This document shows, one piece after another, positions 56,601-64,000 of a stretch of DNA of 64,000 nt. A program made the translations under genes and the position numbers. Location: assembly GCA_905181785.1 (NCBI GenBank), contig CAJIZC010000017.1:1-64000 (forward strand), in the 5' to 3' direction. The notes beneath the pieces were generated by a model. The model saw only the letters and a list, made by a program, of their open reading frames with translations. It ran no database searches and was not told where the DNA came from. The DNA is from an uncultured Candidatus Poseidoniales archaeon. Lineage in GTDB: Archaea; Thermoplasmatota; Poseidoniia; Poseidoniales; Poseidoniaceae. The number at the start of each line of letters is the position of its first letter. The first letter of the stretch is position 1.

Positions 56601-57467
56601 TCAGTGTGGTTCCGCAATGCCTTGTACCCAGACAATGAATAAGTGAATAATGATCAATGTGGTCACAATCACTGGGAGGATAAAGACGTGAATGAAGTAC
56701 ATACGTGTGACGGTTCGAGGCGTAAGCGACGAGCCGCTGAACAACAGTGTTGCAATGTACTTTCCAACAAGCGGACTGGAGTTTGCGAGGTTAATGCCAA
56801 TCACTGCAGCGCCGTAAGCAAGCGAATCCCACGGCAATAAGTAACCCGAGTATCCGAAGACAATGGTGAGCGCCATCAGGGCGACACCAATCAGCCAGTT
56901 GAGTTCACGAGGGTTACGGTAAGCGCCGGTAAAGTACACGCGGCACATGTGTAAGAACACGCTTGCTACCATGAAGTGAGTCGCCCAGTGGTGGACCGCT
57001 CGAATGATGTAGCCAAACGGAAGCTCGGTCATGATGAACTGCATGCTTGCGTAAGCGGGTGAAGGATCGCCTTCGCCACCGGGCACGTAATAGATGCCAA
57101 GTACGGTTCCGGTGATGACGAGGATGATGAAGGAAAGGAACGAGATACCACCAAGGCAGTACAGTGGGTACCAGTACCAAATAATGCGAAGCTTGTACTT
57201 CTCTGCGTGCGTCAATGGCATTTGGCGGTGCATGTTGTAATAAGCACCTTTGGACATGTTCCAATAGTCTTGGAGGCGGAAGCGAGTGTCCAGCCACGAG
57301 AAGATCCACAAGAACAGCCGCTCAGCGAACCCCATCTTGCCGGTTGATTCCACGGCACGGAGAATTTCGCGTCGAGGGAGGTCGTCGTTTTCCTTGCGGA
57401 GCGTGAGCGCCACGAGGACGATAACGAAAGCGATAAAGAACCACAGAATCCAAAACATTGTTGTCAT
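56601..57467 (-). CDS. cytochrome b, N-terminal (diheme b6-like) subunit
   Basis: The heme-bearing membrane subunit of a bc/b6f-like quinol-oxidising complex. The 288-residue protein has a first helix, an amphipathic stretch, and then the four-helix core. The histidine pairs are in RAVHHWATHFMVASVFLHM (near 155-173) and YFIHVFILP through IIHLFIV (near 255-275). GYLLPWDSLAYGA near 208-220 is the usual Qo/heme segment. The start ATG at 57467 has GAGGTG six bases upstream; the same site lies too close to the GTG at 57476. It is read between the Rieske gene and the cytochrome b C-terminal fusion. Confidence 0.93.
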   Translation of the reverse strand: MTTMFWILWFFIAFVIVLVALTLRKENDDLPRREILRAVESTGKMGFAERLFLWIFSWLDTRFRLQDYWNMSKGAYYNMHRQMPLTHAEKYKLRIIWYWYPLYCLGGISFLSFIILVITGTVLGIYYVPGGEGDPSPAYASMQFIMTELPFGYIIRAVHHWATHFMVASVFLHMCRVYFTGAYRNPRELNWLIGVALMALTIVFGYSGYLLPWDSLAYGAAVIGINLANSSPLVGKYIATLLFSGSSLTPRTVTRMYFIHVFILPVIVTTLIIIHLFIVWVQGIAEPH

Positions 57468-57477
57468 TGTAAACACC

Positions 57478-58323
57478 TCAGTCGCAATACGTGTACCAGT
57501 CTATGTAGTCGGTGATGCCTTCGATGACATCGCCATTGAGTTCAATTGGGATGAGGGGCAGACCGACAGGGGCTGGACCGCCGGCCTTGCGAATACCTGC
57601 ATAGTTGAAGGTTGCACCGTTGGAGCGGTTTCTGTTGGTGTTCATCTCTAGCGCCGTTGGGTCGAACCTTGAAGAGTGGCAGATGCAGAATAACTTGGTG
57701 CCACCATCGTCACCACCGCCGGGCGTCCACGAATCTTCGGTGAAGGAATTGGAGACAAGTTGCCATCCTGGGATGCAGCACAAGTGAGTGCAGCGGCCAA
57801 AGATCATCACGAGGTTCTCGGATGGGAAGATGCGGGGGTCGGTGTCGCTCAAGTCTTCGAAGTGGCCGATGGTTTTGCCAGTTTCATCGACGCCTTCCAT
57901 GAATTGGAAGCGAGCCAATCCGCTTGATTCAGGGGTGGATTTGTTTTCTGAGTGGTTGACATAGGTGACGACAACAGGAACGCCGTTCCAAATGCCAGCA
58001 GCGCCAGCGGTGCCGGTGTTCGACTTTGCGGCTTCTTCTACGAAGTCAGTCTTGGTCATCAGTTGCAGGTGCTTTGCACCGTACCATGCTTCGTCTTCTC
58101 GACCCTTGGCCCAGAACACAACGCCAAGTTCTCCAGCGTTGCTGCCACCGGGTGGCAAAAGAATGGAAGCAAATCCGAGGACGCCGAGCGAGGCGGCCAA
58201 GACACCAGTTGCGGTGTTGAACCCGTAGCGCAAAAATTGGCGACGGTTGATGTAAGAGCCACCGGTTTCGGTGATTTCAATAGCGTCAGCAGGTGCTGGT
58301 TTGAGGTTGTATTCACGCGCCAT
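57478..58323 (-). CDS. Rieske iron-sulfur protein
   Basis: Carries the 2Fe-2S cluster that takes the first electron from quinol. The 281-residue protein has a twin-arginine-type signal INRRQFLRYGF (near 26-36) and an anchoring helix (about 38-56). The Rieske motifs are CTHLCC near 177-182 and CICHSSRFD near 210-218. They provide two Cys and two His ligands, and the extra Cys in each box fits the disulfide of respiratory Rieske proteins. The export signal implies folding in the cytoplasm before transport. It is followed by the cytochrome b gene after ten bases. Confidence 0.95.
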   Translation of the reverse strand: MAREYNLKPAPADAIEITETGGSYINRRQFLRYGFNTATGVLAASLGVLGFASILLPPGGSNAGELGVVFWAKGREDEAWYGAKHLQLMTKTDFVEEAAKSNTGTAGAAGIWNGVPVVVTYVNHSENKSTPESSGLARFQFMEGVDETGKTIGHFEDLSDTDPRIFPSENLVMIFGRCTHLCCIPGWQLVSNSFTEDSWTPGGGDDGGTKLFCICHSSRFDPTALEMNTNRNRSNGATFNYAGIRKAGGPAPVGLPLIPIELNGDVIEGITDYIDWYTYCD

Positions 58324-58329
58324 AATGGA

Positions 58330-58773
58330 TCACCACTTGTACTCCTTCCAATCTTTGGTGTGCTCAGGAATAAATTTGTTCTGAGCGTGCTTGACAATAA
58401 TGGTGTCAGGGAGGACGAATTTGAGGTAAACCATCCCCATCATGCACAAGGTGATGAGCATAATGCCGAGGTGGTATGCGAGTTGTTGTTGATCCCATCC
58501 TTTGGCTAGGCCGTAAATCATGGAGAAGGTCCAGTAACACGACCAGAAGATGCCCCACACGAAGAACATCAACGTCAGGTACGAGCCACCTGATGGGGCA
58601 AGGGATGCGCTGACAATGGTTCCTGGTTCTGCAATGTTGAACACGCCGTGGTCGATGGCGGATACCATCTCTTCTTCGGTGAGGCTTGCGTTTTCAAGGG
58701 CCTTTCGAGCGTCTTCCACGCTGATGGTTCCTTTGGCAACGCCTCGCAGGAGGGTGGAAATTGTGTCGTCCAT
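58330..58773 (-). CDS. small two-helix subunit of the Rieske/cytochrome b cluster
   Basis: A 147-residue protein not recognised by itself. The N-terminal 50 residues are soluble and helical (TISTLLRGVAKGTISVEDARKAL). Two hydrophobic helices (about 65-85 and 98-120) follow, then a charged tail. GAGGTGA lies six bases upstream of the ATG at 58773. Its start overlaps the stop of the preceding gene (TGATG) and the Rieske gene follows after six bases, so it is probably an accessory subunit of the complex. A sulfur-cycle or cytochrome c role is not evident. Confidence 0.65.
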   Translation of the reverse strand: MDDTISTLLRGVAKGTISVEDARKALENASLTEEEMVSAIDHGVFNIAEPGTIVSASLAPSGGSYLTLMFFVWGIFWSCYWTFSMIYGLAKGWDQQQLAYHLGIMLITLCMMGMVYLKFVLPDTIIVKHAQNKFIPEHTKDWKEYKW

Positions 58774-59591
58774 CACTGGTCACCTCTTCGCATCAACTTG
58801 TAACGCAAACGCAGTTGGTTGGACCGGCCTTTGTAAGATGTTGAAAAGCTGTAGCGCAGCAGCAATCCTGCAAACGCAATCACGGCAAGAACTGCGCCGA
58901 AACCAAGCAATCCGAGCCAGTGTGCTCGGAGTTTGGCACCCATGTGGTGCAGGTCGACGCCGTGGTGGGCTGGTTCAGGTGGGCTGACGTTTCCGTCGCC
59001 TGCGAACAGGGTTCGTACGCCCAAGGCGTCGGTTGTTTCGTCGCCTTCTTGGAGGGCGAACAAGAGTTGGTTCCACTTGTCTTCAACGCCAGGCAGTTGG
59101 TCGCCGTTCACGGAATTGCCTGTGATCCAGAAGTTAACCGTGCCTTCGCCTGTTGCTGGGGCTTGCCATGTGACGACCCATAGCCGCTCTGTGAATGCCG
59201 ATGATGCTTCGGTGTGGGTGAGCGTGGTCGGGTCTTCTTCCCAATTTTGCACATCTTCGCCGCCCAACACGCCGGAGGAGACGCGCATTGCGAAGCCTGC
59301 GGTGTAGACGCCGGTGGCTTCGGGGCCGCCGATGATTTGGAGGTGCATGGTGTATGTCTCGCCGCCAACCCATCCGAATGGAACATCGTCGAGGATGACT
59401 TGGATGGAATTGTCAGACGCTCCGTTGTGGCACAGGCAGCCTTCCTTAGCGACGTCGTCGATGGTTTCGCCAGCGTTGCTTTGTTCGCCGCCAATACCGG
59501 TGTGGTAGGAAGTGACAAGGCCGGGCATCAGCAACAAAAGGATGAGACCGGCAACAAGTCCGGTTCGAGAAGAAATTGACTCGCGTAGCAT
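58773..59591 (-). CDS. exported reelin-like/choice-of-anchor protein with CxCH motif
   Basis: A 272-residue protein with a signal peptide (about 8-27), an extracellular beta domain (about 30-200) and a C-terminal membrane helix (about 223-245) with a basic tail. The domain begins with EGCLCHNG and continues GGETYTMHLQI through TAGFAMRV, recalling reelin-like/choice-of-anchor domains that often carry a CxxCH heme c site. Here the motif reads C-L-C-H, one residue short of canonical. It could bind heme by one Cys, or not at all. The ATG at 59591 starts the signal peptide; a longer frame upstream is unlikely. It heads the Rieske/cytochrome b cluster and may replace cytochrome c1. Confidence 0.65.
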   Translation of the reverse strand: MLRESISSRTGLVAGLILLLLMPGLVTSYHTGIGGEQSNAGETIDDVAKEGCLCHNGASDNSIQVILDDVPFGWVGGETYTMHLQIIGGPEATGVYTAGFAMRVSSGVLGGEDVQNWEEDPTTLTHTEASSAFTERLWVVTWQAPATGEGTVNFWITGNSVNGDQLPGVEDKWNQLLFALQEGDETTDALGVRTLFAGDGNVSPPEPAHHGVDLHHMGAKLRAHWLGLLGFGAVLAVIAFAGLLLRYSFSTSYKGRSNQLRLRYKLMRRGDQ

Positions 59592-59759
59592 AGTCACACC
59601 CAGTGTTTTGAGCCACCCATAAGTGCCCCTTAAACATTCCCAGCAGAAACGCTGGTTCAGTGCCTTGCAGTGGGCCGTTTTTTCCTTGAAATTTGGCTGT
59701 TTAAAAGGGGTGGCTCTCCTCTCGTTTATACCTTCGTAAAACGAAGCAGGCTGGGAACC

Positions 59760-60110
59760 ATGCAAACTGCAGAAGGGTTCTTTGAGGAGACCCGCCGAGA
59801 AAGGGCCAGTGAGCCCATGACGACAAACTTTGATAACGTCTATGATTTGACCACTGAACAACTTGAGCAACTTGACAATGCGGAAGAAATGATGTTGCGC
59901 AATGATCTTGGCGCCGCTGAGCGTTTGCTGTTATCGATGCTAAAAGCCGATGAAGAATGCATCCCTGTGTTGTCCAACCTGGGGCATCTTTACGGGCGTC
60001 ACCTGTCGGAATTTGAGACGGCCATCGAGTTTTACGATCGCGTTCTTGCACTCGAGCCAGACAACGCTTGGGCTCGAGACGCTCGCCGTCGCTACCTCCG
60101 CTACGTTTGA
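59760..60110 (+). CDS. small TPR-like protein
   Basis: A 116-residue helical protein. Residues about 35-110 contain two tetratricopeptide-type helix pairs (LEQLDNAEEMMLRNDLGAAE and FETAIEFYDRVLALEPDNAWA). This predicts a protein-binding scaffold with no catalytic residues. The ATG at 59760 is used; an ATG 19 codons later (59817) would also leave the repeats intact. The FtsZ-like gene starts six bases after its stop, so coupled translation and a shared job are likely. Confidence 0.7.
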   Translation: MQTAEGFFEETRRERASEPMTTNFDNVYDLTTEQLEQLDNAEEMMLRNDLGAAERLLLSMLKADEECIPVLSNLGHLYGRHLSEFETAIEFYDRVLALEPDNAWARDARRRYLRYV

Positions 60111-60115
60111 CGGGT

Positions 60116-61081
60116 ATGCCTGCTCTCGCCAAAGTTCATGAGGCATCGAGTGAAGGGCGCTTTATGGATGCCGACCAAATCCTCATCGCTGGCGTTGGCG
60201 GTCTTGGTTGTGCGTGGGCTAAGGGCGCCGATGCTCGATGCTCAAGCGACACTTCGGTGCTCTTAATCGATGCTGATGATGAGAGTTTTGTCGACGCTGG
60301 GTCCTCGCATGTGCTTCGTCTTGGTCACACCCTTGACTCGGTCGGATGCGCAGCATTGCCACCGCTTGCAGAACAACGAATGCGGGGGTTCTCAGCCCTT
60401 GCCTCCACAATCCTCGAACCGGTCGAACTTGTGATCCTTCTCACAGGCTTGGGTGGCGGAACGGGCACGGGTGCAGCGCATGAATTTGCCCGACAGGCTC
60501 GCCAATCCGGAGCGCTTGTCTTGGCTGTTGCCGCACTGCCCTTTGAGGTGCAAGCCACCCGCAGCGCCATCGCTCAATCAGGCCTTGAACGGCTCGAGCA
60601 TGTGGCTCATGTCACCGTCCGCCTCTCGCTTGACCGCCTTGCTCGCCAAGCGCGGCAAAAGGGTCAAAATTGGCAAATGGGCGCAGAATGGATTGAAGAT
60701 TTGGTTGATGGTTTGGTTTGTACCCTCATGCGAATGGGCTTAATTAATTTGGACTTGATGGACCTTCGCGCCATCGTGGATCAGGAAGGTGAAGCGACCA
60801 TGCTCGTTGGCTCTGGGCGCCCAGACGACCCCGAATCAATCCTCGAATCGGCCATGTTGGCGCCACTTTCTGCCTTGGATGTTGGTGGTGCCAGCGCTTG
60901 CTTGATTCAAGTCGAAGGCGGTTTAGGGATGACCATCGGCCAGGTTGATGCGGTCACCAACATCTTCACCGAAGCCCTAGAATTGGATGCACAAGTGATT
61001 TTGGGGGCTCGAGTCAGTGAAGAATTGGAAGATACAATTCGAGTGGTAACCCTCTTGGCTGGCATTAAAGCGAGTGACTAG
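60116..61081 (+). CDS. FtsZ/CetZ-superfamily (tubulin-like) GTPase
   Basis: A 321-residue protein of the tubulin/FtsZ superfamily. GVGGLG near 24-29 starts the nucleotide-binding fold. The tubulin signature GGGTGTG lies near 112-118. NLDLMDLRAI near 210-219 matches the catalytic T7 loop pattern NxDxxD of FtsZ. The C-terminal half (about 225-320) has the FtsZ_C pattern with GASACLIQVEGG and ILGARVSEELED. It is shorter and more divergent than classical FtsZ and lacks the usual C-terminal tail. All visible GTPase residues are retained, so it may polymerise. It probably acts in division or cell shape with its TPR neighbour. Confidence 0.85.
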   Translation: MPALAKVHEASSEGRFMDADQILIAGVGGLGCAWAKGADARCSSDTSVLLIDADDESFVDAGSSHVLRLGHTLDSVGCAALPPLAEQRMRGFSALASTILEPVELVILLTGLGGGTGTGAAHEFARQARQSGALVLAVAALPFEVQATRSAIAQSGLERLEHVAHVTVRLSLDRLARQARQKGQNWQMGAEWIEDLVDGLVCTLMRMGLINLDLMDLRAIVDQEGEATMLVGSGRPDDPESILESAMLAPLSALDVGGASACLIQVEGGLGMTIGQVDAVTNIFTEALELDAQVILGARVSEELEDTIRVVTLLAGIKASD

Positions 61082-62469
61082 TCATCGATGTTGATGACGT
61101 CTTCCCACTCCACATCGGCTTGAATCCCGATGTCTTTAGGTTGCTCCCACTGTTCATCCAACTCGCCAGACCAATCTTCACCCAGAAGGCTCGTTTGGGA
61201 ATCCGGAGGTGTTGATGTTGCAGCACCACTGTCGTCCTCAGCATCGGATCGTGGCTGGACTTCTCCGACAATCCGTTGGATTTCGAGGGAAGTATCGTGC
61301 CGTTGAAGCACCTTGCTCAAAACCATGCGGTGCATGTAGATGCCCGTCGAGGCTGCGATGATGTGGCCAAGGGCCATGACTTGTTGCAAATCGCCAACCA
61401 CAGCGCTGATCATAGCGACGCTTCCGGCATAGGCGTACCCGAAAGCAAGACCCCATGGCAGTGCATTGTCTTGGTTTAGAAGCTTGAGTTCTGAACCTAC
61501 GCCGCGTGATGTCAAGGACCAAATGCCCATGAATACCGTGAAAATCATCAATGCGATTTCCTCGATGTACACCTCAAGCGGATCGGTGCCCAAGACTGCG
61601 TGCCGGTACACGGTGAGCAAGTGCCAGGTGACAAATAGGTGAGCCAACATCGACCAGCGGAAGTGGAATCGACTGAGCGATTTGTCCGACATCGCAATGG
61701 CTCTGTTTTTCCATGTAAGGCAGTTCATCAAGACAAACATGCCGACTGAAATCGCCGTAAAAACGGCAATATTGGTCACATCGAGATGCGGAACGAAGGA
61801 AGGCTGAGCAAGGGTGCGATAAAGGGTGATGCACACGGCGCCAAAAGCCACAACAACGGTCAACAAGGTCAGTAATCCCCCATAGCCGCTTCCTTTTTTG
61901 ACGGCACTCGGAGGCGTTTTCTTAGCAGCGACAGACGCTCCCCATGCGGCAAAGGAGCGTCCTTGAACCACGGCCCAAAGAACGAATAAACCACCCATGG
62001 CCATGGCTAATGCATTGGTTGCTCCTTCGTTGGTGAATGCGATCAACGCAACAGCGAACACGATAGCACAGGCGTAAGGCAAGAGCAAAATCCGAGCGCT
62101 GAGCAGAATTCGTTTCAACAGAGGTGGGCGGTTTTCTTTCCATTCTTGAAGCCGAGTCCAGCCACGAATCGCTTCGATGTTAGAGGCAAGAGCGGTGACG
62201 GCATAACCGACGGTGAGCGAAGAAAAGCCCACTGCAGCCAGTCCAGCATTTCCATCTGCAACGGCGTATAAGATGCTCGAGGTGACCGCCAATGCAATGA
62301 TGTGGGGTAATGTTTTGATGGAAAGCAGCGTGAAAACCAGCGTCAAAACAGAAGCGTCTTGGGCTGCAAGTTCGCCCAAACCCTCATCAATTCCGGGTTC
62401 TATTGAAACCGGGGTTGGAGGTGTAGCTTCATCGTCCACGGCGTTCACCAACAATTCACTGGTTTTCAT
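61078..62469 (-). CDS. polytopic membrane protein, unknown
   Basis: A 463-residue membrane protein with nine or ten predicted helices, and soluble Pro/Ser/Glu-rich ends. A His-containing stretch (HFRWSMLAHLFVTWHLLTVYRHAV) and a later one (MALGHIIAASTGIYMHRMV) recall heme- or metal-binding membrane helices, without proof. The C-terminal 80 residues are acidic and disordered, with WSGELDEQWEQP and ending in Ile-Asp-Asp. The ATG at 62469 is preferred. Its stop overlaps the FtsZ-like stop by three bases on the other strand. It is divergent from the Pop5-like gene. Confidence 0.6.
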   Translation of the reverse strand: MKTSELLVNAVDDEATPPTPVSIEPGIDEGLGELAAQDASVLTLVFTLLSIKTLPHIIALAVTSSILYAVADGNAGLAAVGFSSLTVGYAVTALASNIEAIRGWTRLQEWKENRPPLLKRILLSARILLLPYACAIVFAVALIAFTNEGATNALAMAMGGLFVLWAVVQGRSFAAWGASVAAKKTPPSAVKKGSGYGGLLTLLTVVVAFGAVCITLYRTLAQPSFVPHLDVTNIAVFTAISVGMFVLMNCLTWKNRAIAMSDKSLSRFHFRWSMLAHLFVTWHLLTVYRHAVLGTDPLEVYIEEIALMIFTVFMGIWSLTSRGVGSELKLLNQDNALPWGLAFGYAYAGSVAMISAVVGDLQQVMALGHIIAASTGIYMHRMVLSKVLQRHDTSLEIQRIVGEVQPRSDAEDDSGAATSTPPDSQTSLLGEDWSGELDEQWEQPKDIGIQADVEWEDVINIDD

Positions 62470-62524
62470 TTTATGGCCCCATTGACGCTCAAATCTATTG
62501 AAGGAGAAGGTTTCCCCGGTTTTC

Positions 62525-62923
62525 ATGGCCAAGCGATTGTCAAAAGCCCTGAGGGGCAAGCGCCGTTGGGTTGGGGTTGGTTTTCCATCAGCGATTCAAG
62601 ATCGCAGCGATGCGGTATCTGTGATCGAGGCCGCCTTTGCACACATACGTACAGAGAAAGGAATCCGCTTGATGGATTTCCACGAACACTCTTCTGCCCA
62701 AGGGCAAACGACGCAGCAGCATTTGGAGGCTGAAGGTTCACCAATCGAGCCCTTGTCGTACGGTGTTCTTCAGGTCCCTCACGAGATTTACTCTCAAGTC
62801 CTTGAATTGACTCGAGCGGAGGATTCGTTAAAGAACCGTTCAATCTTCAGCATTACTTCAAGCGGGAAAATCCGCTTGGTAAGGGAGCGTCTGGGTCTGG
62901 TGCGCCCCCCTCGTCGCCGGTGA
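62525..62923 (+). CDS. RNase P protein component 2 (Pop5/Rpp14-like)
   Basis: A 132-residue protein. The N-terminal part RGKRRWVGVGFPSA matches the first strand of the Pop5/Rpp14 fold. The second half, YGVLQVPHEIYSQVLELTR and then IFSITSSGKIRLVRERLG, fits the family end pattern of a final strand with SGTIKRxxxK. The likely role is as a protein partner of RNase P RNA in 5' end processing of tRNA. The start is the ATG at 62525; the polypurine AAGGAGAAGG lies 14 bases before it and directly behind a TTG at 62498. An inserted segment near 50-75 is longer than usual. The assignment rests on pattern similarity by eye. Confidence 0.6.
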   Translation: MAKRLSKALRGKRRWVGVGFPSAIQDRSDAVSVIEAAFAHIRTEKGIRLMDFHEHSSAQGQTTQQHLEAEGSPIEPLSYGVLQVPHEIYSQVLELTRAEDSLKNRSIFSITSSGKIRLVRERLGLVRPPRRR

Positions 62924-62960
62924 CCACTACGTTCATGAGACAAAAGCAGCAGGCCACATC

Positions 62961-63464
62961 ATGGCTGGCGGTGGAACGGCTCCAAGCATGAAAATGAGCG
63001 ATGTGTTCATTCTCATTGGGATGAGCATCGTCGTTGGAGGCTTCATCATGCATGCATGGGTGACGCCAATCGCCCTCGATGGAGATCAACCAACCCTCGA
63101 AAGCGGCGCATCCTTGTTGAAATCCGATACCCTTGCGTTTGATGTCGAAGCCTTGAATGAATCCAGAGTTGTGATTCAAATTTACGACGAAGACGACGCC
63201 CTCGTGTTCAATGAAGCATGGACGCTCGCAGCAGGTGACAACATCGATTATGAATTCGAAGCCAGCGATGGCGGGTTTTACACTTACATGGTGACGTTTG
63301 AAAGCGGTGAAGGTGAAGTGTTGGTGAACGTCGGTCGGGCGACCATGCTTGACTTCATCGCCTATCCGTTTGGCATCGCCTTCATCGGGTTTGGGTTGTA
63401 CAAGCGGAACCTCGAAAACGAAGCCTTCAGCGAAGCAGTTCTCGATGCAGAACTCGAAGCTTAA
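62961..63464 (+). CDS. membrane protein with two helices and outside beta domain
   Basis: A 167-residue protein. A first helix (about 12-32) is followed by a beta-rich outside domain of about 100 residues (VVIQIYDEDDALVFNEAW and FYTYMVTFESGEGEV) and a second helix (about 128-146) with a short acidic tail. The outside fold is like a small beta sandwich. It starts 37 bases after the Pop5-like gene on the same strand and converges on the biotin ligase gene, overlapping its stop by four bases. I know no function for it. Confidence 0.6.
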   Translation: MAGGGTAPSMKMSDVFILIGMSIVVGGFIMHAWVTPIALDGDQPTLESGASLLKSDTLAFDVEALNESRVVIQIYDEDDALVFNEAWTLAAGDNIDYEFEASDGGFYTYMVTFESGEGEVLVNVGRATMLDFIAYPFGIAFIGFGLYKRNLENEAFSEAVLDAELEA

Positions 63465-64000
63465 TCAACAGAAAATAGTGGCCATTTAAGGTCTTCACCG
63501 TCTGGGACCGCAACGGTTTCATGGCGATCATTTCTAAGCACCAAATTCCCTTGCGCATCAAGGTCTTCGATGAACCATTTTTCATTCCTATAGAACGGGC
63601 TCCCAAGGATTTCTTGGCTACGAATAAGTTCACCCAACAACACGGTGCGATGTTCCTCCATCGGTGCTCCTCTCACCCTCGGGTGGTGTTCAAAATACGA
63701 GGCGATTATGGCATGAAGCACACGCTCATACTGCCCAACTTCCAGCTCGGGAATTGCGCCAAATAAATGCGCGATTGGAAACGATGGCTTAGCGGATTGT
63801 GCGGAGGCGAAATTGACGCCAATGCCGACAACGATTTTACTTTGTTCACCCTTGCTTGTACCTTCCACTAAAACGCCAGCAACTTTCCCAACACCCTCTC
63901 CTGTGGCCTGAATCACGTCATTCGGCCATTTGAGCGCCATTGAGGCCTCATTGACATTCAGAATGCGATGGGTGGCGATCACGGCATGGCCCGCCAGTAT
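63461..64000 (-). CDS. birA: biotin-[acetyl-CoA-carboxylase] ligase, 5' end outside window
   Basis: Attaches biotin to the Lys of biotin carrier proteins. The visible 179 residues include ALKWPNDV near the ATP/biotin-binding loop and GKVAGVLVEG with the family Lys, followed by IVVGIGVNF and the C-terminal beta domain (GNLVLRNDRHETVAV). The frame remains open to the window edge, so the N-terminal part, including the GRGRxxR biotinyl-AMP loop, lies outside. No helix-turn-helix can be judged. Its substrate here is probably the carrier protein at 48 kb. Confidence 0.9.
   Translation of the reverse strand: MLAGHAVIATHRILNVNEASMALKWPNDVIQATGEGVGKVAGVLVEGTSKGEQSKIVVGIGVNFASAQSAKPSFPIAHLFGAIPELEVGQYERVLHAIIASYFEHHPRVRGAPMEEHRTVLLGELIRSQEILGSPFYRNEKWFIEDLDAQGNLVLRNDRHETVAVPDGEDLKWPLFSVD

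Overview
This window looks like the chromosome of an uncultured planktonic marine archaeon, most likely Marine Group II (Poseidoniales, Thermoplasmatota side of the Euryarchaeota). The evidence is the mix of archaeal genes (XPD-type Fe-S helicase, Pop5-like RNase P protein, FtsZ-like tubulin homologue, PCC/MCM-type propionate metabolism) with aerobic, bacterial-looking ones (class I ribonucleotide reductase, lipoyl synthase, branched-chain 2-oxoacid dehydrogenase, RsuA-type pseudouridine synthase), plus very large membrane-anchored surface proteins rich in Asp-Gly calcium-type repeats. Base composition is near 50% G+C, genes are tightly packed, and many starts follow a GAGGTGA or GGAGG ribosome binding site. 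The lineage is an inference; no rRNA is present.

Layout. 1-9.6 kb: dUTPase, a small membrane protein, an S4/RsuA pseudouridine synthase, a surface GDSL esterase on a TSP3 stalk, an AIM24 protein, a divergent VWA/TPR pair and CutA. 9.7-14 kb: nrdB-nrdA and an ABA4-like membrane protein. 14-20 kb (minus strand): lipA-E1a-E1b-E2-E3, an operon that makes a branched-chain 2-oxoacid dehydrogenase together with its lipoyl synthase. 20-33 kb: an SDR enzyme, tRNA-Leu(UAA) and two adjacent surface proteins of 981 and about 2986 residues; the larger has a transglutaminase-like domain without its catalytic His and a DUF4129 tail. 33-37 kb: a hypothetical gene, an XPD/DinG helicase, a gene-free stretch with several strong hairpins and a possible pseudoknot, and a ribbon-helix-helix regulator. 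37-39.5 kb: a TerB-like protein, glutamate dehydrogenase and a peroxiredoxin-like protein. 39.5-46.1 kb (minus): a nine-gene run from the methylmalonyl-CoA mutase small subunit and MeaB through a dolichol-kinase-like protein, a 36-residue membrane peptide, asparagine synthetase and glutamate-cysteine ligase to a ferredoxin and two membrane proteins. 46.2-48.4 kb (plus): acyl-CoA carboxylase subunits. 48.4-53.6 kb: another TSP3 surface protein and small genes. 53.7-59.6 kb (minus): a Rieske/cytochrome b cluster in which the C-terminal half of cytochrome b is fused to a heterodisulfide-reductase-D-like Fe-S module. 59.7-64 kb: TPR protein, FtsZ-like protein, membrane proteins, Pop5-like protein and the start of a biotin protein ligase.

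How the genes fit together. Branched-chain amino acids would be deaminated and oxidised by the BKD complex, whose lipoyl groups come from LipA. The resulting propionyl-CoA would be carboxylated by the biotin-dependent carboxylase, biotinylated by the ligase at the window end, and converted to succinyl-CoA by the B12 mutase served by MeaB. Electrons would enter a respiratory chain with the unusual Rieske/cytochrome b complex. This matches a protein-degrading aerobic heterotroph with large surface proteins.

The most interesting items are the cytochrome b-HdrD fusion, the structured gene-free region at 36.0-36.23 kb, and the giant pseudo-transglutaminase surface protein.
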